The notes: generated from the letters alone by a model not told the origin. Shown: positions 1-8,830, numbered from the stretch's first letter. The stretch: DNA of 64,000 nt from Shouchella hunanensis (GCF_028735875.1 NZ_CP117834.1:2716001-2780000); one strand, 5' to 3'. Translations and numbers: made by a program.

Positions 1-422
1 GAAGCCATACGCCCAGCTACTTCACTCATAGGTGTAAGAAGTGGAAGCGTGCGATTTACTTCAACTGTCTCATACGCAATGGCAATTACACCACTGTCAA
101 CTAACGCTTGAGCAAGCTCAGCTTCAGCTGCTAGGTGTAGATACGTGAATAGAATCAATCCTTCACGAAAGTAGCCGTACTCACTTGAAAGAGGTTCTTT
201 AACCTTCATAATCATATCTGACTGAGCCCATACCTCTTTTGCTTCTGAAAGTATCGTTGCGCCAGCTTCAGCGTAATCGGCATCTTCAAAGCTAGATCCG
301 ACACCGGCGTGTTTTTCGACTATTATTTGGTGACCAGCTTTTGTTAAGGCTACAACACCGGCAGGGGTCATTGCCACACGGTTTTCATTATTTTTAATTT
401 CTCTAGGGATTCCAATAATCAT
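1..422 (-). CDS. ald: Alanine dehydrogenase, N-terminal part (gene runs off the window)
   Basis: About 140 N-terminal codons of an NAD-dependent L-alanine dehydrogenase, which interconverts L-alanine and pyruvate plus ammonia. The translation opens [17 protein letters not shown], followed by the AMTPAGV and [13 protein letters not shown] stretches typical of the AlaDH/PNT N-terminal domain; the substrate-binding KVKEP segment lies near residue 75. The start is the ATG at 420-422 preceded by GGAGGAATT. The 3' end, including the NAD-binding Rossmann domain, lies outside the window. The upstream gene is a PucR-type regulator in the same orientation, the arrangement of ald and its activator adeR in B. 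subtilis, and a sodium/alanine symporter is divergent beyond it. Family identity is clear; only completeness is unknown. Confidence 0.95.
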   Translation of the reverse strand, partial: MIIGIPREIKNNENRVAMTPAGVVALTKAGHQIIVEKHAGVGSSFEDADYAEAGATILSEAKEVWAQSDMIMKVKEPLSSEYGYFREGLILFTYLHLAAEAELAQALVDSGVIAIAYETVEVNRTLPLLTPMSEVAGRMA

Positions 423-545
423 CTATAATTCCTCCAAACAAGATAGTGTGAATGTGTACGTTTAGTATAAATCCACAAATGAAGGAACGCATTGTTACAA
501 AAAAACAAAATGGAACCGGTTATTTGTTTAAATCAACAAAAGGCT
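423..545 (-). promoter_or_regulatory. ald promoter region with inverted repeat
   Basis: On the minus strand a TATACT -10 hexamer lies near 461-466 with a poor -35 (TGCGTT) 17 bases upstream, as expected for an activator-dependent promoter. Further upstream, 523-540 holds a 6-bp inverted repeat (TTTGTT/AACAAA, 6-base spacer) that could be the AdeR site. The repeat is seen; its function is inferred. Confidence 0.4.
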
Positions 546-1781
546 TTAGTGTTTTTTTCTAACTAACTTTAGATCAAAATAAAGACCAATTTTTTGGACT
601 GGATTTTTAATATCAATCATCGTAATTTCTTTTATTCGCTTTAAGCGATAATTTAACGTGTTTACATGACAGTGAAGTTTTTTAGCAGCTTTAGTTAATT
701 GATCTTCATAATCAAGAACGGTCTCTAATGTCTCCATTAAATTGGTTTGATTTTCACGATCATACGTGACTAGCTTCTCTAATGCTGGGTTCGTCGCTAG
801 CTTTTGAAGCTCAGGTGTGCGTTTTAACAAATCAACATAGCGGAAAGCCCCCAACTCATGATAGAAATAGGCACTTTTTAATTCCCTAGGAAATAACTGT
901 TTTAATCGCAGAACAGCGGTGGCTTCATTGTAACTTTCATTAATAGTACGCACATCTTCTTTAAGATAACCGCAGCCGATAGCTTGTATGTCTTGATCAA
1001 ATCGATCGTTTACTTGTTTGAGGAAAGAATGAAGAAATTGTTCCGTTTCTTCTACAAAAGTCCGTTTATCTTTAGGTGTTACTAACAGTATTAACTGATC
1101 ATCATCGAATGTGTGAATTAAGATTTTCATTTTCTGCGTGGTGTTTGTAAGATACGTCAATTGTTTCATAACGTCCTTTGACAAGTCTTTTATTGAAAAG
1201 ATCACAATGGCAATGGACTGATCTAGCTGGTGCCCAATCCGAAGTAATTGCTCCTTCATTCTTGTGTAGTTGGCGATTTCTCCAGTAATCATTTGCCAGA
1301 GTAACTCTTGTTCATTGCGCTCTTTTTTCTTCTTTTGTAAATTGAATTGTAGGAGCTGATTTCGGGCTTTCCGCGCAGCCATTTTTAATAGTGCTAAGCT
1401 TTCCTGATTAAGAATGCCGCGAACGTCTACAACCCAGATATAACCTAGTACTTCTTCATTTTTTCGAATGGAGATGGCGACGCGGTTACCAAGTCCGATT
1501 TCATCAATTGTAGGAATAATAAGTGGTTCGTCGCTGTAATTAAGCTTGGGGATAACACCATCTTTCCAAAAACGATTAATGACTCGTTCGGGTACTCTAC
1601 GTCCAATAATGGTCGAAACCCTTGCTTGATCGGTTTCATCATCATGTGAACTATAAGCTAGTAAATAATGGTTGGCATCTTCTATCGTAACGGGACATTG
1701 CAAGTAGTCACTAATTAAGTCAGCAAAGTCCTCTAAAGAATCGAATGAACGATTAAATTGTTGCTGTAAATCATCGAACAT
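546..1781 (-). CDS. adeR: PucR-family transcriptional activator of ald (AdeR-like)
   Basis: A 411-residue regulator of the PucR/CdaR type. The C-terminal segment (about residues 350-405) carries the PucR helix-turn-helix, with the diagnostic stretch AAKKLHCHVNTLNYRLKRI; the N-terminal and middle parts resemble the sensory and GGDEF-like regions of this family. In B. subtilis, AdeR (YukF) sits beside ald and activates it in response to alanine; the same gene order here supports the assignment. The reading frame is open for another 44 codons upstream, but the ATG at 1781 has a perfect GGAGGACC site just before it, so the longer start is rejected. It runs in the same direction as ald, 123 bp upstream of it. 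Confidence 0.85.
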   Translation of the reverse strand: MFDDLQQQFNRSFDSLEDFADLISDYLQCPVTIEDANHYLLAYSSHDDETDQARVSTIIGRRVPERVINRFWKDGVIPKLNYSDEPLIIPTIDEIGLGNRVAISIRKNEEVLGYIWVVDVRGILNQESLALLKMAARKARNQLLQFNLQKKKKERNEQELLWQMITGEIANYTRMKEQLLRIGHQLDQSIAIVIFSIKDLSKDVMKQLTYLTNTTQKMKILIHTFDDDQLILLVTPKDKRTFVEETEQFLHSFLKQVNDRFDQDIQAIGCGYLKEDVRTINESYNEATAVLRLKQLFPRELKSAYFYHELGAFRYVDLLKRTPELQKLATNPALEKLVTYDRENQTNLMETLETVLDYEDQLTKAAKKLHCHVNTLNYRLKRIKEITMIDIKNPVQKIGLYFDLKLVRKKH

Positions 1782-1942
1782 CGCTGGTCCTCCTTCATTG
1801 GGAAATGGTAGATTGTGTGAAAAAACGAAGGAAACGTTTTCAGATTGTGGGGTTTCACAAATACAAGTATAATCTAGCATGGTAGAATAACTAACAACTA
1901 GTAATACTATCATACAATAGCTTTTGGTTCAGGAGTGACAAG

Positions 1943-3340
1943 ATGAGCATTTTAGACATCATAGAAAACATTAACAGCTTTTTATGGGGCCCACCAGGAT
2001 TAATTTTGTTATTCGGTACAGGTCTATTTTTAACCCTTGCATTAAAAGGTCTTCAATTTCGCAGGTTACTTCATGCATTTAAACTAGCATTCGGGAAGGA
2101 AGACGAAAAAGATTCCTCAGCAGAAGGGGATATTAGCCACTTCCGTACGTTAATGACGTCTCTTTCAGCAACTATTGGAATCGGTAACATCGCCGGTGTA
2201 GCAACAGCGATAAGCTTTGGTGGTCCGGGAGCTATTTTTTGGATGTGGGTTGTCGGTTTACTTGGAATGGCAACCAAGTATGCTGAAGCACTACTTGCTG
2301 TAAAATTCCGCGTGAAAAATGATCGCGGTGAATATTCAAGTGGTCCTATGTATTATATTGAAAAAGGATTGGGGAGTAAATTTAAATTTTTGGCAATTGG
2401 TTTTGCGCTGTTCGGTGCTATCGCTGCGTTAGGAATTGGAAACAGTGTTCAATCAAATACCGTTGCCGATGTAGCGAACAACAGCTTCTCCGTTCCAAAT
2501 CTACTAACGGCTGTTCTTTTAGTTATACTCGTTGGCCTCATTATTTTTGGCGGCATTCAGCGAATTAGTTTATTATCAACAATTTTTGTTCCTTCCATGG
2601 CGGTTCTTTATATGGGTGGCGCTTTACTTATTATTTTTCTGAACTATGACATGATTATCCCAGCTTTTGAGCTGATTTTCTACTACGCTTTTAATCCAGT
2701 AGCGGCAACAGGTGGTTTTGCAGGTATTATCGTCGCTGAAGCGATTCGAAACGGATTTGCAAGAGGAATTTTTTCAAATGAAGCTGGACTTGGTACAGCA
2801 GCACTTATTGCAGGGAACGCTCGTGCCGATCATCCTGTAAAACAAGCGCTTGTTGCCATGACAGGCACGTTTATTGTGACGATTATTGTCTGCACGGTTA
2901 CTGGACTTGTTCTCCTTATGACAGGCTTTTGGGATTCTTCAGGTGGACTTCTATCTGGCGTTATTCATGATCCATCTCTGGAAGGTGGCGCATTAACGGG
3001 AGCCGCGTTCGGATCGGTCCTTGGAACATTTGGTGAGTATATCGTAGCGCTTTCCGTCATTTTCTTTGGCTTCACAACAATTGTTGGCTGGTATATATAC
3101 GGTGAAAAGTGTTTTGAATACCTTGTTGGCACAAGAGGTATTACCGTTTATCGTCTTATCTATGTAACAGCCTGTGGAATTGGGGCATTAGTAAGTCTTG
3201 AAGCTGTATGGGCATTTGCGGATATGGCGAACGCGCTCATGATGATTCCGAACTTAATTGCCTTATTGTTACTGTGGAAAATCGTCGTATCGGAAACAAA
3301 CGATTACTTTACAAACTTTTATAAAAAAGGAAAGGTATAA
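1943..3340 (+). CDS. Sodium:alanine/glycine symporter (AGCS family)
   Basis: A 465-residue polytopic membrane protein of the alanine/glycine:cation symporter family (AlsT/DagA/YrbD type), which brings in alanine or glycine (some relatives glutamine) with Na+ or H+. It shows the family's conserved core IGNIAGVATAISFGGPGAIFWMW (residues about 75-100) and NEAGLGTAALIAGNA (about 280), with roughly ten hydrophobic segments. The start ATG follows TCAGGAGTGACAAG. It is divergent from adeR and close to ald, so alanine is the likely substrate and AdeR a possible regulator; both are inferences from context. A hairpin terminator follows at once. Confidence 0.92.
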   Translation: MSILDIIENINSFLWGPPGLILLFGTGLFLTLALKGLQFRRLLHAFKLAFGKEDEKDSSAEGDISHFRTLMTSLSATIGIGNIAGVATAISFGGPGAIFWMWVVGLLGMATKYAEALLAVKFRVKNDRGEYSSGPMYYIEKGLGSKFKFLAIGFALFGAIAALGIGNSVQSNTVADVANNSFSVPNLLTAVLLVILVGLIIFGGIQRISLLSTIFVPSMAVLYMGGALLIIFLNYDMIIPAFELIFYYAFNPVAATGGFAGIIVAEAIRNGFARGIFSNEAGLGTAALIAGNARADHPVKQALVAMTGTFIVTIIVCTVTGLVLLMTGFWDSSGGLLSGVIHDPSLEGGALTGAAFGSVLGTFGEYIVALSVIFFGFTTIVGWYIYGEKCFEYLVGTRGITVYRLIYVTACGIGALVSLEAVWAFADMANALMMIPNLIALLLLWKIVVSETNDYFTNFYKKGKV

Positions 3341-3346
3341 TGAAGG

Positions 3347-3380
3347 GAGGTGCTGTACAGGTGTACAGGCCTCTTTTTTT
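3347..3380 (+). terminator. Rho-independent terminator after the AGCS symporter
   Basis: GAGG and CTGTAC arms pair with GTACAG and CCTC, followed by seven T. It lies immediately after the symporter stop codon. Confidence 0.8.
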
Positions 3381-3440
3381 ACCAACTACTACGTGATACA
3401 ATGTACGGATGACATTAGCGAATAAAGGACGAAACCTTAT

Positions 3441-4811
3441 ATGAAACAGATAGTACCTGTACAAAAAAATGAAACCCTCACGGTAACAATAGAAGATTTG
3501 ACTCATGATGGCTCAGGTGTGGCAAAAGTAAAGGGCTATGCTTTATTTATTCCACAAGCACTTCCAGGTGAAAAAGCGGAAGTGAAAGTTGTGAAAACGA
3601 AAAAAGGCTACGGGTTTGCGCGGTTAATGAACCTTGTCGATGAAAGTCCGAGCCGAGTAGAACCACCATGCCCAATTTTTCATCAATGTGGTGGCTGTCA
3701 AATTCAACATATGGACTACGGCGCCCAACTGCATATGAAACAGAAGCAAGTCAAAGAAGTAATGGCACGCATTGGTAAATTACCAGATGTTCCGGTTCAT
3801 CCAGTTGTAGGAATGAATGAGCCGTGGCGCTATCGGAATAAGTCGCAAGTTCCTGTAGCATTCCAACGCGGAGAACTTGTCGCAGGCTTTTATGCAAAGC
3901 GAAGCCACCATATTGTTGATATGGATGAATGCATCATTCAGCATAAAGAGAATGATCTTGTTGTTCAAACCATTAAACGATTAGCAAAAGAATTACGGAT
4001 TCCTGCCTATAATGAAGAGAAACATAATGGCGTTTTGCGGCATATTGTGGCAAGGTACGGCAAGACAACGGATCAAGTAATGGTTGTTTTAGTAACAAGG
4101 GGTAAAAAGCTCCCACAAAAGGACGAGCTGATAGCGGGTATACGAGAGGCTATCCCAACTGTTGTATCGATTGTCCAAAACATAAACAACGAACGTACCA
4201 ATGTGATCTTCGGAAAGCAAACGGATGTGTTATGGGGAGAAACGTATTTGTACGACGAGATCAACGGCATCCGCTTTGCCATATCGGCACGCTCGTTTTA
4301 TCAAGTGAACCCAGATCAAACAAACCGACTGTATCAGAAAGCACTTGATTACGCAGAACTCACTGGTAGCGAAACCGTTATTGACGCTTACTGCGGTATC
4401 GGAACCATTTCTCTTTTCCTTGCTCAAAAAGCAAAGCACGTGTATGGCGTTGAAATTGTTCCTGAAGCGATTACCGATGCAAAGCGAAATGCAAAACTCA
4501 ACCATATTGACAATGCAACCTTTGCAGTTGGAGAAGCAGAAAAAGTCATCCCATGGTGGCATGCTCAAGGCGTTACAGCCGATGTTATCGTTGTAGATCC
4601 ACCGAGAAAAGGCTGCGATGAAGCATTGCTTAACACGATGCTTAAGATGAAACCAGAACGAATCGTCTATGTCTCGTGTAACCCTGCTACCCTTGCTAGA
4701 GATTTACGCATTTTAGAAGACGGCGGCTACCGGACAAAAGTAGTTACACCAGTTGACATGTTCCCACAAACAAATCATGTGGAGTGTGTGGCGGTTTTAA
4801 CATTGATTTAA
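3441..4811 (+). CDS. rlmCD: 23S rRNA (uracil-5-)-methyltransferase RlmCD
   Basis: A 456-residue SAM-dependent RNA m5U methyltransferase of the RumA/TrmA family. Residues 1-65 form a TRAM domain; Cys77, Cys83 and Cys86 of [14 protein letters not shown], with a later cysteine near 167, form the [4Fe-4S] site. The SAM domain shows [14 protein letters not shown], then DPPRKGCD, and the catalytic nucleophile is Cys413 in [12 protein letters not shown]. In B. subtilis the close relative RlmCD (YefA) methylates both U747 and U1939 of 23S rRNA; a second relative, YfjO, is less characterised, so the exact target is by family resemblance. It is a single gene between two terminators. Confidence 0.9.
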   Translation: MKQIVPVQKNETLTVTIEDLTHDGSGVAKVKGYALFIPQALPGEKAEVKVVKTKKGYGFARLMNLVDESPSRVEPPCPIFHQCGGCQIQHMDYGAQLHMKQKQVKEVMARIGKLPDVPVHPVVGMNEPWRYRNKSQVPVAFQRGELVAGFYAKRSHHIVDMDECIIQHKENDLVVQTIKRLAKELRIPAYNEEKHNGVLRHIVARYGKTTDQVMVVLVTRGKKLPQKDELIAGIREAIPTVVSIVQNINNERTNVIFGKQTDVLWGETYLYDEINGIRFAISARSFYQVNPDQTNRLYQKALDYAELTGSETVIDAYCGIGTISLFLAQKAKHVYGVEIVPEAITDAKRNAKLNHIDNATFAVGEAEKVIPWWHAQGVTADVIVVDPPRKGCDEALLNTMLKMKPERIVYVSCNPATLARDLRILEDGGYRTKVVTPVDMFPQTNHVECVAVLTLI

Positions 4812-4860
4812 CAGGATGTTACGTGAGCTATTAAAAAAAGAAAGACAAACAGAATAAAAA

Positions 4861-4894
4861 AAGAGAGCTTCCTCATAAGGTAGCTCTCTTTTTT
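4861..4894 (+). terminator. Terminator after rlmCD
   Basis: AAGAGAGCT pairs with AGCTCTCTT over a 12-base loop, flanked by A-rich and T-rich runs. Likely works from both sides. Confidence 0.85.
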
Positions 4895-4996
4895 ACATCG
4901 TTAAGTAGAAAGAGGGGACAACTGCATTTACGTACAGTGTAGTAGGAAATAATCGTTTTAAAACGGTTCAAAACCCTAAACGATAGTACATAAAAG

Positions 4997-5020
4997 ACAC
5001 CCGCTCATTTGAGCGGGTGT
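4997..5020 (-). terminator. Hairpin terminator after the DUF-type lipoprotein gene
   Basis: Perfect 11-bp arms (ACACCCGCTCA/TGAGCGGGTGT) with a 2-base loop. On the minus strand the hairpin is followed by CTTTTAT, just downstream of the lipoprotein stop. Confidence 0.75.
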
Positions 5021-5031
5021 AAATGATTTCG

Positions 5032-5616
5032 TTATTCTGTTGTTTCAACAACACGTTCGAAAGAGCTTTCGCCATAAGTAAATTCTTTTAACGTTACTGG
5101 CTCACCTGGGTATAAGATTTCAAAACCAATTACTGCATCAACAGTAGCGCCTGGTTTAACGTTTGTATCGCCCATTTCAACTAATTCCGTTTTGTAGTCT
5201 TCAGGATATAGGCCATTTGAACCCATTAACGTTTCCACAGTCGTGTCTGTTTCTTGTTCAGCGGTAATGCCTTGGGATATCCAAGGGCTTACTGCATCTT
5301 CACTATTATTCGTAAAGGTTAATTCAACTGCCAAGATTTGTGTACTTGCATCATATTGGCTATCTAATTGCTCAATTTCTTTAATTTCATAGACAAATTC
5401 GCCGGTATCGAGTGTAGTGTCATTGGTTGCGCTATCATTTTCTTCTTGTGTATCTTCTTCAGTTTCGTCAGCATCTTCAGTGCTCTCGTTTGAAGTCTCT
5501 GTACTGTCCGCAGATGTTTCCTCTACTGGATCCGTTGTTGTTTCTTCGTTTCCATCCCCACATGCACTTAATACAACTAAACTCACTAAAGCGCTAGATA
5601 ATAAAAGCTTTTTCAT
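5032..5616 (-). CDS. Acidic lipoprotein, DUF5067/DUF4352-like
   Basis: A 194-residue predicted lipoprotein. The signal peptide ends in the lipobox LSAC, so Cys19 should be lipidated. Residues 20-70 are a linker almost entirely of Glu, Asp, Thr and Ser, common in surface lipoproteins of alkaliphilic and halotolerant bacilli. The C-terminal part (about 75-194) has a beta-sandwich pattern with VELTFTNNSED and PGATVDAVIGFEI, as in the DUF4352/DUF5067 immunoglobulin-like domains of secreted proteins. No enzymatic motif is visible. It is a single gene with its own terminator. The domain assignment is by pattern only. Confidence 0.8.
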   Translation of the reverse strand: MKKLLLSSALVSLVVLSACGDGNEETTTDPVEETSADSTETSNESTEDADETEEDTQEENDSATNDTTLDTGEFVYEIKEIEQLDSQYDASTQILAVELTFTNNSEDAVSPWISQGITAEQETDTTVETLMGSNGLYPEDYKTELVEMGDTNVKPGATVDAVIGFEILYPGEPVTLKEFTYGESSFERVVETTE

Positions 5617-5800
5617 AAATAAAACCCCTTTTTATGTAATAAGTCTCTATTATAAAGGTCTTATTTCTATAGATATATAGCTTCGACATAATTAGACAAT
5701 CGTCGAATAAATGTTTAAGTTTTCTGTAAGTTTATAGGTGATGAATCTTTAAGAAATTTGTTCATACTGATTGATTTTTTATAAAGTTCTTCTCTTTAAG

Positions 5801-5820
5801 AAGTAGAAAGCGCTCTACTT
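5801..5820. promoter_or_regulatory. Inverted repeat upstream of a small gene
   Basis: AAGTAGA and TCTACTT arms (7 bp, perfect) around AAGCGC, 18 bases before the start at 5839 and just ahead of its GAAGGGGG site. It could be an operator or an mRNA hairpin. Confidence 0.35.
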
Positions 5821-5838
5821 AAGCGAAGGGGGTTTAAG

Positions 5839-6018
5839 ATGTTAAGCATTCAACAGAATGGAAACAACACGGCAGATGTATACAAAGGATTAACGATTGT
5901 AGCTCGATTCATTCGTCAAAAAAATGGGCAAGTTGCTGTAAAGGTTCTAACAGATGGTCATGATGAAATGACGGATAATGAGCAGAAGGCTTTATTGATT
6001 GTGAAAGAAAGAATTTAG
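5839..6018 (+). CDS. Small protein of unknown function (59 aa)
   Basis: An ATG preceded by GAAGGGGG opens a 59-codon frame: MLSIQQNGNNTADVYKGL, then VARFIRQKNGQVAVKVLTDG and a charged C-terminus. It has no signal peptide or membrane segment. I do not recognise the family. Support comes from the good ribosome site, the coding-like composition and the tight spacing (39 bp) to a second small gene with its own strong ribosome site. The two probably form a unit. Confidence 0.6.
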   Translation: MLSIQQNGNNTADVYKGLTIVARFIRQKNGQVAVKVLTDGHDEMTDNEQKALLIVKERI

Positions 6019-6057
6019 TAGGAATTATGCTAGGGGAGCTAAAGATAGGAGGAGCAT

Positions 6058-6237
6058 ATGCCTGTACTCATGTTTTGCAACAAATGTGGAACACCAAAGA
6101 AATTGTCCGAATATGTGTTAAGTCAATATGTAACAAAAGCGCCTCATATTTATTGTGATCAATGCGATTCTACTAATTCAGTTACAGAGGAATTAAGGCA
6201 ATACGCCTTTCAAGTAAAGGAGAGTGACAACTGGTAA
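6058..6237 (+). CDS. Small zinc-ribbon protein (59 aa)
   Basis: A 59-residue protein with two CxxC pairs, CNKCG near residue 7 and CDQCD near residue 33. It starts at an ATG behind AGGAGGAGC. The spacing of the pairs is that of a treble-clef or rubredoxin-like zinc ribbon, so it probably binds Zn2+ and may contact nucleic acid or protein. It lies downstream of another 59-residue small gene, and is followed by a hairpin and the convergent mapB. Partner and role are unknown. Confidence 0.7.
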   Translation: MPVLMFCNKCGTPKKLSEYVLSQYVTKAPHIYCDQCDSTNSVTEELRQYAFQVKESDNW

Positions 6238-6259
6238 CAATGAACATGGTGGCAGGACA

Positions 6260-6293
6260 CGAAGAAAAACAGAGAGTGTTAGTGCTCTCTGTT
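6260..6293 (-). terminator. Terminator after mapB
   Basis: AACAGAGAG and CTCTCTGTT arms at 6268-6276 and 6285-6293. The minus strand continues TTTCTTC, so it serves mapB. Confidence 0.7.
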
Positions 6294-6308
6294 AAGGTCG
6301 ACAATGGT

Positions 6309-7049
6309 TTACAAAGTGGTTATGATAGGACCTGCTTTTGTTAGAATAATGGTGTGTTCATATTGAGCAACATAACTATTTTTTGTTGCGAATGTCCAAC
6401 CGTCGTTCTTTTGAAATACTTCTTCTTCAGAAGTGGATATAAATGGCTCAAAGGCAATAACCATGCCATCTTTAAGAAGTTCGTCATCCCAAGTGTCGTT
6501 GTAATTGTAAATATGATCAGGTGATTCATGAATCGCACGACCAATACCGTGTCCGGTCAAATTTTTTATGACTGTAAAACCGTTTGCTCGAGCTGTTTGA
6601 TTGACGATTTTACCTAATCTGCTTTTCTTGGAACCAGGGACCGCTTTTTTTAACCCTTCTTCAAATGCCTGCTTAGCTACGCTACATAGTTTCTCTAACT
6701 GTTTGTTGCCTCTTCCAACTACAAACGATATTCCTGTGTCTGCAAAATAGCCGTTTTTCGACCCAGACACATCAATGTTAACCAAATCTCCTTCACGAAT
6801 AACGCGGCTACCAGGTATGCCATGCGCCACTTCATCGTTGACGCTGATACACGTAAAGCCAGGAAATTGATATTCACTTTTCGGTGCCGAAACAGCACCT
6901 GCCTTTTCAAAGTAAGTGCCAGCAAGTCGATCGAGCTCTTTCGTTGAAATTCCGGGAATTGTTTGATGAACAAGCTCGTCTCTTATAGAGGCGACAATGC
7001 GGCCTATCTCTTTTAATCCGTTAAAATCTTCTTCTGTTTTTGCGATCAT
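6309..7049 (-). CDS. mapB: Methionine aminopeptidase type I (MapB-like)
   Basis: A 246-residue metallopeptidase that removes the initiator methionine from new proteins. Expected ligand segments are present: VNIDVSGS and YFADTGISF (aspartates), TGHGIG (His), AFEPF (Glu) and QYEHT (Glu). Length and sequence fit B. subtilis YflG (MapB), the accessory paralogue, rather than the map gene of the ribosomal-protein cluster, which is also the usual site of the essential copy. It is monocistronic and ends in its own terminator. A start at 7049 follows AGGTGATG. Confidence 0.9.
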   Translation of the reverse strand: MIAKTEEDFNGLKEIGRIVASIRDELVHQTIPGISTKELDRLAGTYFEKAGAVSAPKSEYQFPGFTCISVNDEVAHGIPGSRVIREGDLVNIDVSGSKNGYFADTGISFVVGRGNKQLEKLCSVAKQAFEEGLKKAVPGSKKSRLGKIVNQTARANGFTVIKNLTGHGIGRAIHESPDHIYNYNDTWDDELLKDGMVIAFEPFISTSEEEVFQKNDGWTFATKNSYVAQYEHTIILTKAGPIITTL

Positions 7050-7118
7050 TTAATGTCATCACCTAATTTTAGAATATATCACGTAAATCGTTCATGTAAA
7101 TTCTATCATAAAAGGAGG

Positions 7119-7142
7119 CTCTATACTGTTTAGAGTATAGAG
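7119..7142. promoter_or_regulatory. Inverted repeat upstream of mapB
   Basis: Perfect 8-bp arms (CTCTATAC/GTATAGAG) with an 8-base loop, in the mapB leader region. Without a T-run it is more likely an operator or 5'-UTR hairpin than a terminator. Confidence 0.35.
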
Positions 7143-7152
7143 ATAACGCGCT

Positions 7153-7178
7153 AAAAAAAGAACCTTACAAAAAGGTTC
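7153..7178 (-). terminator. Terminator after the PH/SHOCT gene
   Basis: GAACCTT and AAGGTTC arms followed on the minus strand by seven T, directly after the stop codon at 7184. Confidence 0.85.
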
Positions 7179-7183
7179 AGCAG

Positions 7184-8086
7184 TTAGTAACGGTTTGTTC
7201 GAAGTAATTGAGCTTTTTGTGCTTCAAATTCTTCTAGTGTAATGGCTTCCATATCAAGTAATTCTTTTAGCTCTTTGAGTTTGGCAAAGTTGCGTTGCCC
7301 GTAATTTAGAGTATTGGATTCGTCCAAAGATGAGCTGTTTAGAGAAGTAATCGCATGATTCTTATAATCATTTTCAAAGGAGTGGCGAGAATTTGGAACG
7401 TGGAGATCACGCCGTTCAAAGTCTCTTTCGTGTCTTTTAGCAAAATGTCGATCGTAGCCATTGAGATCTCGTCTGTCTGGATACTGTTTTTGTCTGATAG
7501 GATCTCGTCTATCGGAGTATCGAGAATCGTAGCTGTAAGAGTCTCTTCTCTCTACTTCATGAGAATGATGGTTCCGATAACTATCCGAATATCTGTTTTC
7601 TTCGTGAAGGTGATTCAATCGTGAGGACGGCTGTCGTTCTGAATAAAGGGAGTCTCGGCGATCATTATGCATAAAGCTAGGTACTTTATGATAGTGATCC
7701 ATATCTTTAATTGCTCGATTTGTGGCATCAATAAAAGGCTGAATGGTCGCTTTTTTGCAATTTTGGATAACAAATTTTTTAAACCCATCTGAAACAATAA
7801 TTTCACCAGTTAAAAGCCCGATGTTCTGTGAAATTGAGGTAATTTTATTTAGGGCAATTTCTCGTTGTTTTGTTCCATAGATTAGGCCTTTATCTAAAAA
7901 AACTACACGATGATTTGTAACAATGACAAGCCAGGTTGTCCCCTCTAGTGATCCACTTATTGCATAATAAAGTACTTCATCTGGAGACAAAATCTTTGGA
8001 AGTTCTTTCACTTCTTTTTTTGTGCCAAAAGTATCTGTAACCCCAACTTGCTTTAAGCGAGCTAGAATGGATTGATAAGAATGCAT
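7184..8086 (-). CDS. Bacterial PH domain protein with SHOCT tail
   Basis: A 300-residue protein. Residues about 1-110 fit a bacterial pleckstrin-homology domain (LYYAISGSLEGTTWLVIVTNHRVVFLDKG; then KITSISQNIGLLTGEIIV). The C-terminal 35 residues form a SHOCT motif (FAKLKELKELLDMEAITLEEFEAQKAQLL). Between them, about 120 residues are low-complexity, rich in Arg, Asp, Tyr, Ser and His with repeated RRD units. The frame is open further upstream, but the ATG at 8086 has AAGGAG at the right distance. SHOCT often accompanies PH domains in small envelope or oligomerising proteins; a precise role cannot be given. A TM2-domain gene in the same orientation lies just upstream. Confidence 0.82.
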   Translation of the reverse strand: MHSYQSILARLKQVGVTDTFGTKKEVKELPKILSPDEVLYYAISGSLEGTTWLVIVTNHRVVFLDKGLIYGTKQREIALNKITSISQNIGLLTGEIIVSDGFKKFVIQNCKKATIQPFIDATNRAIKDMDHYHKVPSFMHNDRRDSLYSERQPSSRLNHLHEENRYSDSYRNHHSHEVERRDSYSYDSRYSDRRDPIRQKQYPDRRDLNGYDRHFAKRHERDFERRDLHVPNSRHSFENDYKNHAITSLNSSSLDESNTLNYGQRNFAKLKELKELLDMEAITLEEFEAQKAQLLRTNRY

Positions 8087-8205
8087 TAAAAAGACTCCTT
8101 TTTTGTATCCCTTAAGTGTAATAGAATAAAAAAGACAAAATGGATAATGCGACAAGAATAGACAAGACCAGTCTGTATATTTTGAAAAAGAGCCTACTTA
8201 GAGGC

Positions 8206-8631
8206 TCAGCGATAGTAGCGATCGTCTGGGTGATTTCGTTGTTGATGGTGCCCATGACTTGGTGGATATTGATGATGATAACGAGGATCATAATTAAAAT
8301 GAAAGTTGCTATAAGGTTGGTTATAATAATCTCTTCTGTACATTAAAACTTGATCAATCACTTGATATTCTAATACATCTTTAAGAAAATTGAGCCTTTT
8401 CTCAATAAGCAAAAGGTCAATTATCCACCATGCTCCAAAGCCTCCAAGGGTTACGGTCATACCGACTGCGTAGCGGGTATCTCCCATATAATAGCGATGC
8501 CCTCCAACAAAACCAGTAAAAAGCCATAGTATGTACGTAATAACCTTATTCTTTTGATGCTTTTGCATGATTCGATTAACGATGGCTTGTTCTTCACTTG
8601 ATAAATCACGTCTTAACAGTTCATTCTCCAA
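8206..8631 (-). CDS. TM2 domain protein with His/Tyr-rich tail
   Basis: A 141-residue membrane protein. Residues about 28-90 form a TM2 domain: two hydrophobic helices with the turn GFVGGHRYYMGD between them and GGFGAWWIIDLLLI in the second. The tail from about residue 100 is rich in Tyr, His, Pro and Asn (YNQPYSNFHFNYDPRYHHQY). It shares orientation with the PH/SHOCT gene downstream, and both have odd polar low-complexity regions, so they may act together. Function is unknown. Confidence 0.82.
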   Translation of the reverse strand: MENELLRRDLSSEEQAIVNRIMQKHQKNKVITYILWLFTGFVGGHRYYMGDTRYAVGMTVTLGGFGAWWIIDLLLIEKRLNFLKDVLEYQVIDQVLMYRRDYYNQPYSNFHFNYDPRYHHQYPPSHGHHQQRNHPDDRYYR

Positions 8632-8753
8632 TAGACTGCCTCCTAACTATTTTAAGATAATAAAAGTATACTTGATTATTGAACGTTAGAAAACACTTCC
8701 GACAAATAAAGACATGAGTTAAAGAATATTTTTCCTAAACTTTCATTGTGCCC

Positions 8754-8783
8754 TTGACATCAATTTGTCCAATTTATTAAGAT
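8754..8783 (+). promoter_or_regulatory. Sigma-A-type promoter of the aldolase operon
   Basis: TTGACA at 8754-8759 and TAAGAT at 8778-8783 with an 18-base spacer, about 45 bases before the first start codon. No S-box or other riboswitch is visible in the leader. Confidence 0.55.
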
Positions 8784-8830
8784 CAACGCATTGATTTGAA
8801 GTCGCACTATTTCAAAAACTGGAGGGGGAA

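Noticed and set aside
5417-5680. Ser/Val-rich + strand frame
   Set aside because: It is the complement of the Glu/Asp/Thr-rich linker of the lipoprotein gene, a known source of open shadow frames.
8140-8346. 68-codon + strand frame across the gap between the PH/SHOCT and TM2 genes
   Set aside because: No ribosome site; mostly the complement of the TM2 gene's tail.
8632-8830. S-box (SAM riboswitch) before the aldolase operon
   Set aside because: Considered because B. subtilis yoaDCB has one; no S-box core and no terminator stem are in the leader.
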